This document shows, in pieces, positions 34,718 through 44,700 of a DNA stretch of 64,000 nt (within the stretch, counting starts at the first letter, position 1; each line of letters opens with the position of its first letter). Position numbers and translations under genes: made by a program. The DNA is from Spirosoma radiotolerans (GTDB lineage: Bacteria; Bacteroidota; Bacteroidia; Cytophagales; Spirosomataceae): the NCBI RefSeq assembly GCF_000974425.1, contig NZ_CP010429.1, positions 372,001 to 436,000 on the forward strand, written 5' to 3'. Below the pieces are notes generated by a model. That model was not told the DNA's origin and made no database searches. It saw only the letters and a program-made list of their open reading frames with translations.

Positions 34718-35194
34718 ATGGAACAAATTCTACTGCACCTACAATCTTACTTTCATTTTCGAGGGGCTGTTTTACGATCCTTATCGTTTCAGCACTTGTC
34801 GAAATCTGAGTTTACCCGGATTACGGGTCTAAACGGCAATTCCAAATACCGCCGTCGAACAAACCCGGACTTATGGAAACCCGCCGAGATTTATCGGCTG
34901 GCTCGTGAACTAGGCCTTTGGGATGGAAGTACGAAACGACTCGATCGCCTGGCCGCTCTACTGAACGAATTATCGGACCCCGACAAGAAGGTCATCTTTA
35001 AAGCCTGTACACTTACCGAAGCCAAATTACAGGTGCGGCTTCTGAATTCAGATTCCTGGCAGCCACAGGAACTGGAAAAACTAAATGCCTGGTGCCGCCA
35101 GCATCTTGCGTCCGGCTTTAAAGGAGTACACCTGGAGATCGTGAAAGCCAATGCCGCACCAAGTATGCAGGAGCCATCCCTCCGTCAACCATGA
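34718..35194 (+). CDS. Small basic protein of unknown function before the second LytTR gene
   Basis: A 158-aa soluble protein. It contains SEFTRITGLNGNSKYRRR and a helix IYRLARELGLWDGSTKRL, which might form a helix-turn-helix-like fold, although no family can be named. It is basic in its N-terminal third. The stop is 115 bp before the ATG of the LytTR-type regulator, so the two may form an operon. No signal peptide or transmembrane segment. A DNA-binding or regulatory role is only a guess. Confidence 0.6.
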   Translation: MEQILLHLQSYFHFRGAVLRSLSFQHLSKSEFTRITGLNGNSKYRRRTNPDLWKPAEIYRLARELGLWDGSTKRLDRLAALLNELSDPDKKVIFKACTLTEAKLQVRLLNSDSWQPQELEKLNAWCRQHLASGFKGVHLEIVKANAAPSMQEPSLRQP

Positions 35195-35309
35195 ATGGCT
35201 GATTATCAGCTCATAATCGGGCTTTCGAGTACACCATATGATTTGCTTGACACACGTTTATCTTTTTTTGCCAAACCTCTGTAAATCCGTAAACTGTCCT
35301 TTTCCGAAC

Positions 35310-36038
35310 ATGGTTAAATTATTTCAGGCTCTTATTGTAGATCCTAATTCCGATGATGTAAATGCGCTGGTTAACGATCTGAAAGCGACGAAAATGTTTC
35401 ATCGTCCCTATACCTGCGATAATCTTGAAGCCGCTTATCAATTGCTGACCACACAGGAAATTGATTTGCTCTTCATGGAAGCCGAAATTAAAGGGAAATC
35501 TACGCTTGATTTTATTTCGTGGATGCCTGACCATCCGCCCATTATTGTGATTTCAGCTCATACTGACTATGCGGTTCAATGTTTCGATTTGAAAGTGGCC
35601 GACTTCATTAAAAAGCCCTACACGGTTCCTCGTTTATACAGAGCCATGAACAAGGCCTTACTCGCCTTGAAATCGCCAGATGCGGCAAAACCTTCGTATA
35701 CGGTTCAGCCGGAACGGGGAAATATTTACCTGAAAATGGGTCGAAAAACGGTACGCGTTTATTTAGAAGATATTCAATTTTTTCAACCCTATGGTATTTA
35801 TGTAAAAGTATTTACCAAACAAGGCATTTTGGTAGCAAATGAGAAAATATCGAAAATAGAAAGCCAGCTTCAGAATAGTCAGTTTATCCGGATTCACAAA
35901 TCATCCATCGTTAACGTTCAACAGATTACACGAATAGAAACAAAGACTATTCATGTTGATAAAAAGCAACTTCCCATTGGCGTAACGTACCATGACCGTG
36001 TACATGCTACACTGAAAAAACTAGGCGTCGAGAAATAA
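35310..36038 (+). CDS. LytTR-family regulator with a Glu in place of the phosphoacceptor Asp
   Basis: A 242-aa protein from ATG at 35310; an upstream in-frame ATG at 35238 would add 24 atypical residues. The receiver-like domain keeps Asp11, Ser in VISAH and Lys-Pro in DFIKKPY. The usual phosphoacceptor Asp in the LLFxDxxx motif is Glu57 (LLFMEAEIKG), and the acid pair reads DPN instead of DD. The LytTR domain is complete (IYLKMGRKTVRVYLEDIQFF, IRIHKSSIVNVQQI). Glu at this position can mimic phosphorylation, so the regulator may act constitutively or be controlled otherwise. No kinase lies next to it. A clear terminator follows. Confidence 0.92.
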   Translation: MVKLFQALIVDPNSDDVNALVNDLKATKMFHRPYTCDNLEAAYQLLTTQEIDLLFMEAEIKGKSTLDFISWMPDHPPIIVISAHTDYAVQCFDLKVADFIKKPYTVPRLYRAMNKALLALKSPDAAKPSYTVQPERGNIYLKMGRKTVRVYLEDIQFFQPYGIYVKVFTKQGILVANEKISKIESQLQNSQFIRIHKSSIVNVQQITRIETKTIHVDKKQLPIGVTYHDRVHATLKKLGVEK

Positions 36039-36062
36039 TAAAAACAGTTAATTTCTAGTTAC

Positions 36063-36100
36063 AAAAAAGGCTGATGGCGCATTACCGTCAGCCTTTTTTT
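36063..36100 (+). terminator. Intrinsic terminator after the second LytTR gene
   Basis: A stem of about 14 bp (36063-36077 with 36085-36100, including one G-T mismatch) and a T7-8 tract, 25 bp after the stop codon. Confidence 0.9.
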
Positions 36101-36101
36101 T

Positions 36102-37204
36102 ATGGTCTGTTCGAGTGATTTTGCGCTACGTTTTAGGTAATACTAAACTTAAGTATCCGCTATTTATTTAGGTGATGTCAGGCATAAGCACTATTGATGG
36201 GGTGTTGGTTGTAAGTAACCGACATCCCGGTAATTTGTAGACTGTGAAGTGCCATAGGCACGATATATTTGTAGTACATATACCCTGCTCACCCGACCAC
36301 GTGCCGTAGGTACAAAACCATTTGTTCGATTGCGTACCTAAGCACGAATGGCTTATTCATTAGACTATTTTTCTACAAACATTCCGTACCTACGGCACTG
36401 AATCGATTCATGATCAATAGAAAAGCCCATGCTTCGCGTTACGTTGATTTATAGGTGGTATTTGGTATAAATATCTGATAACCAATAGTATTTATGGCGG
36501 GCGGCACAGAGCCATAGCCACCGTTCAGCCCCTTTTCTTTTACCGTCTACTGCAGTCCAGGCGGAATGACGAGCCGGGCAATTGAGCCTGCACGGCGCTC
36601 ATTCCTGTAAACCGAATAAAAAAGATAGCCACTTCTTTTGACAGTATGGCTAGATACTTGCTAGACCGATTTGCTTAGCAAAAAAAGACCTGCAATAATG
36701 GCGCAACAGTTTATTTTACCTACAAAAATAGCGCTCATTCGTATTGGCGAATTGAACTATTCAAGACATTAATTGGCAGCTTTTGTGATTTAATTCCGCT
36801 TTTTGAATTCAATTTTAATCGCCTATTTCACGCCTATTTGTCTAAAAATTATCTGTATCGGCTTATCTAAGCATTTGTATCTAGAAAATACTGCATTCAT
36901 ATCAAGTTTTCTCCTTTTCGTTGCTTAAACTACACTGAGCGTAAAGTGTGCGCTCTAATTTGCTTATTAATCTAGTAATTATTGCCTATTCGATGTCGGC
37001 AATGACCGAGTTCAATTAGTTAAAAATGCTTTTTTCAAACTGCCGGGTTACTTATGTTATGGACGTCCGTCTTTAATAGATGTAATTCCGGCGGGATGAT
37101 TTTTTGGCTATTCTTTACATCGGACTGATGCAAAAAAGGCTATCAAATTTTAATGACTAAATGCCACAAATCATCTGTAACTACATCACGTTGACCGTAT
37201 CTGT
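36102..37204. other. 1.1-kb intergenic region upstream of the surface-protein locus
   Basis: Contains three copies of a 26-bp repeat (36249-36398). Beyond them it is AT-rich with no coding frame, no exact TAnnTTTG word and no RNA gene recognised. The promoter of the first locus gene at 37205 must lie at its end. Confidence 0.5.
36249..36398. repeat. Three copies of a 26-bp intergenic repeat, one inverted
   Basis: Copies at 36249-36274 (+), 36301-36326 (+, diverged at its end) and 36373-36398 (-) share the start GTGCCRTAGGYAC and, in two copies, the end TTTGTAG. Copies two and three form a 13-bp inverted pair (36301-36313 with 36386-36398). They resemble REP-type intergenic elements. Confidence 0.6.
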
Positions 37205-38755
37205 ATGAAATTAAAACTTTACTTCCTCATATTTCTGGTCCTGGGCGCTGTGTCGGGTGCGTTTGCCCAGAAAGGTAGGTTTTCAGTCCGTTTTGCGGTA
37301 AAATCGCTCGACTGCGTAACCGGAAAGGTGGTCATCCGAGTGGATGTTAAATCCAGTTCGACAGATAGTACATTTCTGATGGGTGATGCCAATTACCGAT
37401 TCGATTATGACTCTCAGGTAATTAAAAACCCGGCTATTGTCAGCCAGGAAAATTACGCCAGTGTAGCCCCCGCCAGCGATACCCGATACAACCCACAAAA
37501 CCTGAACGGGAGTACCGCCGGACCCACGCTGGGTACCGTTTCACTCAATACCACCTATGGCGGGTCCGGAACCGGAGCGAAACTCGTGCCCACCACCTGG
37601 ACCACCGTTTCCTGCATTCAGTTCGATATTGTCAACACAAGCCTGGTTACCTCCAATTGCTTTGGCCTGCGCTGGCATACCGATACCACCTTCCCCGTGA
37701 CGGGCATGAATGAATACATTGCCGACGCAACGAATTCGGCTGGCTACCGACTGGTCAACGTTACCTCCAGCAAATACTTTGGCAACATCCAGGTCTGTAT
37801 TCCCGACTATTGCGCCGTTAAAGCAAACGACGATGTCAATTCTACCACCGTTGGGGTGCCCGTGTCGGGCAATGTAGTCACCAACGATGTAGGCGCACCA
37901 CTGGTGGTCACCACGGCTCCCGTCATTGGCCCCAAAAATGGCAGCGTTGTGCTCAACGCCGATGGCACCTATACCTATACGCCCAACCCAGGGTATGTGG
38001 GAAAAGACAGCATACGGTATCAGGTTTGCAAACAACAGAATCCAACCCTGTGCGATCAGGCCTGGCTGCGAATCACCATAACTCAGCCCCCCGTTACCAC
38101 CATCAACCTGTCGTTGAAGAAAACCGTGAGTAACACCACACCAGCCATCAATGATGTCATTTCCTATTCCGTTGTCGTAACCAACAGCAGCACGAATAAC
38201 GCAACCGGGGTGGCCGTGAAAGATACGCTGCCTGCCGGGGTAGTCTATCAGTCAGCTACCGGCGACGGTAGTTATAACGCCACCACCGGCCTCTGGACCA
38301 TTGGCGCCATTGCTGCCAACGGGAAAGCGACCTTAGTGGTAACCGTGCGGGTGAGTGCCGAAGGAACCTGGTTCAATAAAGCCCAGGTGAGCAAAGCCGA
38401 TCAGACCGATCTGAACTCGACGCCCGACAACAACAACCCCGCCGAAGACGACCAGAGCATTGCCTGCTTTGCGGTCCCGGTTAGCTTCTGCGAAGGAGAC
38501 GTATATCAGCTATCGTTACCGGCTGGATACGGGGGCATTCAGTGGTTTAAAAACGGTGTCGCCATTCCGGGGGCAACGGCATCGACCTACAACGTGACCG
38601 CCCTGGGCAGTTACAGCTTCACCTCCACAACAAACGCGTGCCCCACTCAGGGCTGCTGCCCCGTGCTGTTTGTGGCGGGTAACTGCTGCAAACCGAATAC
38701 CTGTATCCCGTTCGTGATTACACAAACCAAGCGAGGAAGCCGGGTAATCCGCTAA
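37205..38755 (+). CDS. Secreted Ig-like/DUF11 surface protein
   Basis: A 516-aa protein with a signal peptide cut after AFAQ. An N-terminal beta domain (about 25-205) precedes a cadherin/VCBS-like domain (about 210-300, VSGNVVTNDVG then GSVVLNADGTYTYTP). A DUF11 domain follows (about 305-395, LSLKKTVSNTTPAINDVISY and KDTLPAGVVYQ). The Cys-rich C-terminus ends in a basic stretch. DUF11 domains are common in large extracellular proteins. It is the first gene of the surface locus and is followed by the first small QVKIG gene. A typical T9SS C-terminal domain is not evident. Cell-surface or matrix location is likely. Confidence 0.8.
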   Translation: MKLKLYFLIFLVLGAVSGAFAQKGRFSVRFAVKSLDCVTGKVVIRVDVKSSSTDSTFLMGDANYRFDYDSQVIKNPAIVSQENYASVAPASDTRYNPQNLNGSTAGPTLGTVSLNTTYGGSGTGAKLVPTTWTTVSCIQFDIVNTSLVTSNCFGLRWHTDTTFPVTGMNEYIADATNSAGYRLVNVTSSKYFGNIQVCIPDYCAVKANDDVNSTTVGVPVSGNVVTNDVGAPLVVTTAPVIGPKNGSVVLNADGTYTYTPNPGYVGKDSIRYQVCKQQNPTLCDQAWLRITITQPPVTTINLSLKKTVSNTTPAINDVISYSVVVTNSSTNNATGVAVKDTLPAGVVYQSATGDGSYNATTGLWTIGAIAANGKATLVVTVRVSAEGTWFNKAQVSKADQTDLNSTPDNNNPAEDDQSIACFAVPVSFCEGDVYQLSLPAGYGGIQWFKNGVAIPGATASTYNVTALGSYSFTSTTNACPTQGCCPVLFVAGNCCKPNTCIPFVITQTKRGSRVIR

Positions 38756-38852
38756 ACGGATAGGCGTATCAGGGAAAAGCAGAAATCCGCTACCATCCTG
38801 CACCTGTCATCGAGTGTGAAAGATGAAACCAAGTAAAATCAAGACACAACCA

Positions 38853-39578
38853 ATGAAAACCATGATCAAGTATAGCCTTCTATTGCTGGTAGTTATCGCC
38901 AGCACACTAGCGACCCAGGCCCAAGTGAAAATCGGGTCCAATCCAACGGTTATTGAACCGCAATCGAACCTGGAAGTCGAAGCATCCACTCCAAACCGGC
39001 AGGTGAAAGTCGATAAAACGACTGGACAATTGACCATTAAAGACGGGACGGAAGGGGTCGGAAAAATATTGACTTCTGATGCTGTTGGGGGAGCAAGCTG
39101 GCAAAAAATTAGCTCGAATACTATTGATCAATTGCCAAAAATGAGGATAACAGGTGGAAACACACCAGTATTTACTTCTAATTTCCAATCCCAAGAGGTA
39201 CAATATACTACCATTGATTACTCAGAAGGAGGGATGTCAAAAGTCGGAAATGGTTTACGAGTACCGACTACTGGATATTACCAACTAAATACCATAACGG
39301 GCTTTCAAAACGGTGCAGGATGTACAGACGCAAATGCTCTCATTGCAACTTCCCTGACTTTATATGTTAATGGTACTGCATTAAATCCCCTTGTTTTCGC
39401 AGGGAATAATCTCCTGCCAAGACGTGGTGGTGGTTGGACCAACGCAATTAATGAACTTTTACATTTGAATGCAAATGACGTTGTTACCATTAAAGCCACG
39501 TATTCGATCAATTACGAACCTGTCGGCTGTGCTACTAACATCTATACAGGTTCAATGTCTTTGTACTATGTGCCTTAA
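38853..39578 (+). CDS. Small secreted QVKIG-type protein (divergent member)
   Basis: About 241 aa; ATG at 38853 is used by analogy with the other small genes, though 38823 is possible. The signal peptide ends TQAQ and is followed by VKIGSNPTVIEPQSNLEVEA, as in the other three family members of the locus. The middle differs (KVDKTTGQLTIKDG, a segment seen in collagen-like or tail-like proteins). The C-terminal 130 residues look like a C1q/TNF-type jelly roll (TTGYYQLNTITGF, SLTLYVNGT). It precedes an adhesin gene, as its paralogues do. A surface-exposed adhesive role is inferred. Confidence 0.7.
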   Translation: MKTMIKYSLLLLVVIASTLATQAQVKIGSNPTVIEPQSNLEVEASTPNRQVKVDKTTGQLTIKDGTEGVGKILTSDAVGGASWQKISSNTIDQLPKMRITGGNTPVFTSNFQSQEVQYTTIDYSEGGMSKVGNGLRVPTTGYYQLNTITGFQNGAGCTDANALIATSLTLYVNGTALNPLVFAGNNLLPRRGGGWTNAINELLHLNANDVVTIKATYSINYEPVGCATNIYTGSMSLYYVP

Positions 39579-39691
39579 TGTGAAAGTAATGACTACAGCT
39601 GGGCCTGCTGTTTTGGTATAGGTTCGAAATTACAAATGCTTGCGCAATCATTCAAGTATCTGCTGATGGTCTAACCCATCAGCGATTCAAC

Positions 39692-39792
39692 GCCCCTACG
39701 CTGGTAAACGGGGCAACACGTTCTTTTGAATATCCAGCTAAAAACAGTCATTACGTAGTAGAAAATAAAGTTGTTAACTCGTAGATCAGGGG
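39692..39792 (+). promoter_or_regulatory. Conserved adhesin leader, copy 1
   Basis: A hairpin (39692-39696 with 39710-39714, GCCCC/GGGGC) followed by CGTTCTTTT and a TTAACTCGTA-like tract just before the ATG. The stem sequence differs from copies 2-4, but pairing is kept. A separate 8-bp hairpin lies at 39662-39683. Confidence 0.55.
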
Positions 39793-41631
39793 ATGGGAAA
39801 TTTTACCAGCAAACACAAATGGGGCGCTTTCATGGCCATTGTGTTGACCGTCATAAGCCAGCTCGTCCAGGCGCAATCCGGCAGCACGGGCAGCACCTTC
39901 GTCCATACCGGCGGTGAAATGGGCATTTTCGGGCAGCACAATTTCATGAACGGCAGCGGAACCATCAGCGCCGGGATTATCGGCTCCGAGCGGCAACCGG
40001 CCATCGGTGTCTACAGCTTCGTCAACCCCAACGGCAGTTGGGTCGGAGCTACCGATCAGGCGTTTGTCGACGGCTATGTGCGTACCTATAACTCCGGTGC
40101 GTTTACCTTCCCCATCGGCGATAATAACAAATACCGCCCGGCGGCCGTGTCAGCTTCTTCGGCGGCAGCGCCCACCACGGCGGCCTACTACGGCGTCGAT
40201 CCGGGCCTGGCTACCACCAGCGATCTGAAAGGGGGCACCTACGGCATTCTGCCCGGTGGAGGCCCGGCTTTCCCCACCACTTCGAAGGCAGCCAACGTGG
40301 GCGTAGTCGATAACGTCGAATACTGGGACATCGACGGCACCACCCCGGCTAAAATCACCCTCACCTGGGATACCAACACGCCCATTAATGCCATGACGGG
40401 CGGTAATCTGAATCAATTGACCATTGTAGGCTGGGACGGTACCCAGTGGGTCAATATTCCCTCGACCTACGACGCGATCCCCCTGAGCTTATCCACCAGC
40501 GCGAGTGCCTTTACCGGATCGCCCAGTTCCCTAACGGCGGGCTCGATTACTACCAGCGCGGCCATTGTGCCGGGTTCCTACACGGTCTATACGCTGGCAG
40601 GAGCCCAGCCCTGTAACCTGACCGTCACGGCATCGGCCAGCAACACGTCGGTTTGTCCGGGCGGAACGGCTACCCTTGGCGTTGCGGTGTCGGGTAATAC
40701 GGGTTCCGTTACGTACAGTTGGACTGGTCCGAACGGGTTTACCAGTAGCCTGCAAAATCCATCCGTCACAAACATTCAGGCAAGCGGAGACGGTAACACG
40801 GCCATTTACTCCGTTCTGGTAACGGACGCCAACAGTTGTACGGCCGTTCAGACGGTAGCCGTTGCAGTGCAACGTCCCGCCGTGACCATCAGCAGCAACA
40901 GTCCGCAATGCGCGGGAAATACCTTATCGTTCTCGGCCACCAGCGGGATGAGTTCGTACAGTTGGACGGGACCAAACGGTTTTGCCAGCAGCCAGCAAAA
41001 CCCCAGCCTTCCCAACGCTACTACGGCGGCTTCAGGGAGTTATACGCTGGCGGTGACGAATTCAACGGGTTGTACAGCCAGCTTCGTCACCAGTGCCACC
41101 ATTGCGACGCAACCCAGCCTGACCATAGCCGCCGGGCCGAGCCTGACGATCTGTTCAGGACAAAGCACGACACTGGCGGTAAGTGGGAACAACGGTTCGA
41201 CGATTACCTGGACCAATAGTTTAGGTCAAACCGGTACAGGGACCAGCATTCCGTTCGGACCGATTCAGAATTTAAGTACCCAGCCGCAGTCGATCACGTA
41301 CGTTGTGGCCGCTACGGCAGGTTCGTGTACGGACACCAAAACTGTCGAAGTCGTCATCAACCCGGCCCCGGTGTTGCAGGTGGTGCCTTCCACAGCGGTT
41401 TATTGTGCCATTGAACAGATCAGTCTGAGCGCCACAGCGACGCCCAACTCCGCTACCATCAGCTGGAGCCGAACACCCACAACGCCAGGGCCTTCGACGG
41501 GAAGCGGAACAGGCACGGTGGCCGTGCAGCAAACCTTACCGGCGGGCAACTACGTCTATAGTTTTACGGCAACGGGCGTAAACGGATGTACGAGCGCGGT
41601 GCAGAACGTGCCGGTTACGGTGCAGCAGTAA
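39793..41631 (+). CDS. Secreted Ig-like adhesin, module A
   Basis: A 612-aa protein with a signal peptide ending VQAQ. Residues about 30-275 form a domain shared with the adhesins at 46.4, 49.8 and 53.1 kb (NGSGTISAGIIGSERQPAIG, FPIGDNNKYRPAAV, DNVEYWDIDGTTPAKITL, LTIVGWDGTQWV). Three to four Ig/PKD-like repeats follow, each with Cys and a SWTGPNGF motif. The protein ends in VPVTVQQ without any T9SS sorting domain that I can recognise. It is the shortest member of the paralogous set and lies next to the small QVKIG gene. Adhesion is inferred from repeats and signal peptide. Confidence 0.8.
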   Translation: MGNFTSKHKWGAFMAIVLTVISQLVQAQSGSTGSTFVHTGGEMGIFGQHNFMNGSGTISAGIIGSERQPAIGVYSFVNPNGSWVGATDQAFVDGYVRTYNSGAFTFPIGDNNKYRPAAVSASSAAAPTTAAYYGVDPGLATTSDLKGGTYGILPGGGPAFPTTSKAANVGVVDNVEYWDIDGTTPAKITLTWDTNTPINAMTGGNLNQLTIVGWDGTQWVNIPSTYDAIPLSLSTSASAFTGSPSSLTAGSITTSAAIVPGSYTVYTLAGAQPCNLTVTASASNTSVCPGGTATLGVAVSGNTGSVTYSWTGPNGFTSSLQNPSVTNIQASGDGNTAIYSVLVTDANSCTAVQTVAVAVQRPAVTISSNSPQCAGNTLSFSATSGMSSYSWTGPNGFASSQQNPSLPNATTAASGSYTLAVTNSTGCTASFVTSATIATQPSLTIAAGPSLTICSGQSTTLAVSGNNGSTITWTNSLGQTGTGTSIPFGPIQNLSTQPQSITYVVAATAGSCTDTKTVEVVINPAPVLQVVPSTAVYCAIEQISLSATATPNSATISWSRTPTTPGPSTGSGTGTVAVQQTLPAGNYVYSFTATGVNGCTSAVQNVPVTVQQ

Positions 41632-41731
41632 AGGAGACTGCCAAAATTCTGATAACTAAAAAGATTAAAATGCTTGCCAAAGCAATCAATTGCCGCTCGC
41701 TTTAGCAGCGGACGCAACTAGTAAGGAGTCA

Positions 41732-44700
41732 ATGAGAACGAAACTGACCATTGCCATGAGTACAATGTATACTATTCAGGCAGACCGCACCGTCGCCCGC
41801 CCCGCTGGAGGTCCAAGAACGAACGCACCGGTCCAACCAATTGCCGTCCGGAGTGGTAGTCTATCCGGAAGGCTCCATGAACCGGTGCGTTGGGGCGGCT
41901 GGCAATGGCTTTTCGCGTTGGTGGGCTTACTGGGCGGATGGCTAGTACCGCAAGCTGGTCAGGCACAGACCTTCTGTGCCCCCGATGCCACGGCTTATTA
42001 TTCGTTTGAAAATACCTTTAACGATCAGTCGGCCTACAATGATATCTCGTTTCCAGCTACAACGGAGGATATCACCAGCACGTTTTCCCTGCCAACCTTT
42101 TCAACCACGGCTAAGGTGGGGGTGAGGTCAGCCAGTTTCAACGGGGCGCAATACCTGCGGTATGACAATGCCTCGGGCTATATGCACAACGGCGGAAACA
42201 GTACGTCCATCATGTTCTGGTTCAAGGCGAATGCGCCGACCTCCGGTATCCAAACCCTGTTTGAGCAAGGCGACCTTACCAATGGCCTCGCGGTTCGCTT
42301 AAACGCCGGAACGTTACAGGCCAGGCTTCGGACCCTCAGCGGTACAACCGTCGATTTAGCGGGGCCTGCCATTACCGATAACAACTGGCACCACGTAGCC
42401 CTGATCTACCAGATAAATACCACCTCAACCGTCAGGCTTTATCTGGATGGTTCGCAGGTCAGTAGTGGAACCCTGACCCTGCAGCTGGGAACGGTTGTGA
42501 CACCGGGTGGCATCGGAGCTTCCTTAATTGGTGATGTCTGGGCGGCCTCAACGGTTAACGGCAATTATTTCAATGGATTAATTGATGATTTTGTTTACAG
42601 CCTGGGTCCGGATGTTAACAACGTTCCGGGTATCGGACCTTCCGCCTTTACCCAAACCGACATTACCAATTACCTCAACTGCGTGAACGGGTTTGCCACG
42701 AATTCGTTCACCTGCGACGGATCGGTGTTCATTGCCCAACAGCCCACTGGCACGACCAACACAGCGCTTAAAAAGTTTGTGTACGCCAACAACTCCTTCA
42801 CGACGATCGACGGAACGGGCAGTATGTTGTACAATGCGGCTGGGTATAACCGCGTCGACAACAAGATCTATGCGATTTCCATGAATAATGGATCCTTAAT
42901 CCGGGTCGGTGCCAACGGCGTTATTGAAGACCTGGGCTATGTCACCGGACTACCCGTTTTGGGCTATAATACGGCGGATATTAGTCCCGCCGGAATCATG
43001 TACATCGCGAATTCGAGTGACGGGATTGCGTACGCGGTCAATCTGAATACAATCCCGTATACCGCGACAGCCGTGACGATGAGTTCGGCGGTATACGTGG
43101 GTGACTGGTCGCTAAACCCGGGCGACAACCTGCTTTACAGCGTCGACCAGTCCGGCCGGATTGAAAAGATCAATCCGACCACCGGTGCGGTTTCGATTGT
43201 GTCGCCAACCAATGGTTTCCTACCCGCGGGTGTCTACGGTGCCATCTGGTTCGATCAGTTCAATAACATGTACGCCTATGAAAATTTCACGGGTGCGATT
43301 CAACGGTACAATACGGTAACGAATAGCTGGTCGACCGTGGTGAGCAGTGGTGCGGCAATTAGTCAGAACGACGCAGCCGCCTGCCCGCAAACCTATGCGG
43401 AACCGCAGATTGCCAAAGTAATTCAAAGCCAGTCCGGTAACAGGGTTACCTTCGATATCACACTCTCCAACAACGGCCCCTCCCCGGCAGCTGATTTGAT
43501 TGCGCGGGACGTCCTGCCAACCGGTCTGGTTTTCCAAAGTGCTCAGGTCCTCGACGCCAATAGTGCAAGCCTGGCCTCCACGGCCTACACACTTTCAACA
43601 CCCGCCGTGGGTGCAAACGGTACGGTGCAATTGACCGTCAAAAACCTGAACGTAGGAACAGATAACCGGGTTATTCTCCGTCTGACCGCCCAGGCCACAA
43701 CGGGTACTTGCTCTCTTACTGTGACGAACCGGGCGGAGATTACCAGCGCGTTCGGACAAACCACCAACAACGGCGCAACGGATTGCAATACCGCGGATAA
43801 CACCACCAACATCCCGGGCGATGTCGCCAGCAACAACGAAGCCTGCGTGCCGGTCAGCTTTAGTCTGACGCCTGCCGCCCCAACGGCAACGCCCTCCAGC
43901 ACGTCTCTCTGTAGTGGAGGGGTGTTTACCCTGAATTACACCAATGTACCCTCCGGGCAAACCGTAAGTTGGGTCCGAATGCCCGACAGCCTGACCGGAA
44001 CCGGCAGTCTGTCACAAGCGCTGAGTGCAACAGGCACCTCGCCCATTAGCTACACCTATACAGCAGTTCATTCCAATATCTACGGCTGTCCCAGTCAGCC
44101 GACTGTCACCGTTGTGACGGTCAACCCGGTGCCGATCCTGACCCCTTCGGTTTGTTCCCAAACGATCTGTTCGGGCCAGACCGGGGCCATCACCTTCAAC
44201 TCTAGTGTGCCGGCCACCATCAACTGGCTGCGGGTGGAAGACAACACCACGGGTACGGGCAACATCAGCCAGTTATTCAACACGGCCGGCACCTACACCT
44301 ATAAAATCTGGGGTGTCTCGTCGTCGGCTTCCTGTCCCTCGTCGACCACCATCACCTGTACCATTGTTGTCAACAACTGCTGTACACTGGTGGCCAGTGC
44401 ATCGGCCAGCAACACGGTGGTTTGCGTGGGGCAGACCATCAGCCTGGCCTCGACCGTTACGGGCAATGCCGGGGCGGTGACCTACGCCTGGAGCGGTCCC
44501 AACGGTTTCACCAGCAACCTGGCCAACCCCACCATTCCCTCGGCAACCTCAGCCATGAGCGGTATCTATACCCTCACCGTCAGCGATCCCACCGCCAGTA
44601 CGGCCTGTATCAAAACCGCTACAGTAACGATCACGGTCGGCTCTTTGGTCGCCAGTGCCAGTAGCAACAGCCCCCTCTGTACCGCCGGTACATTGGCCTT

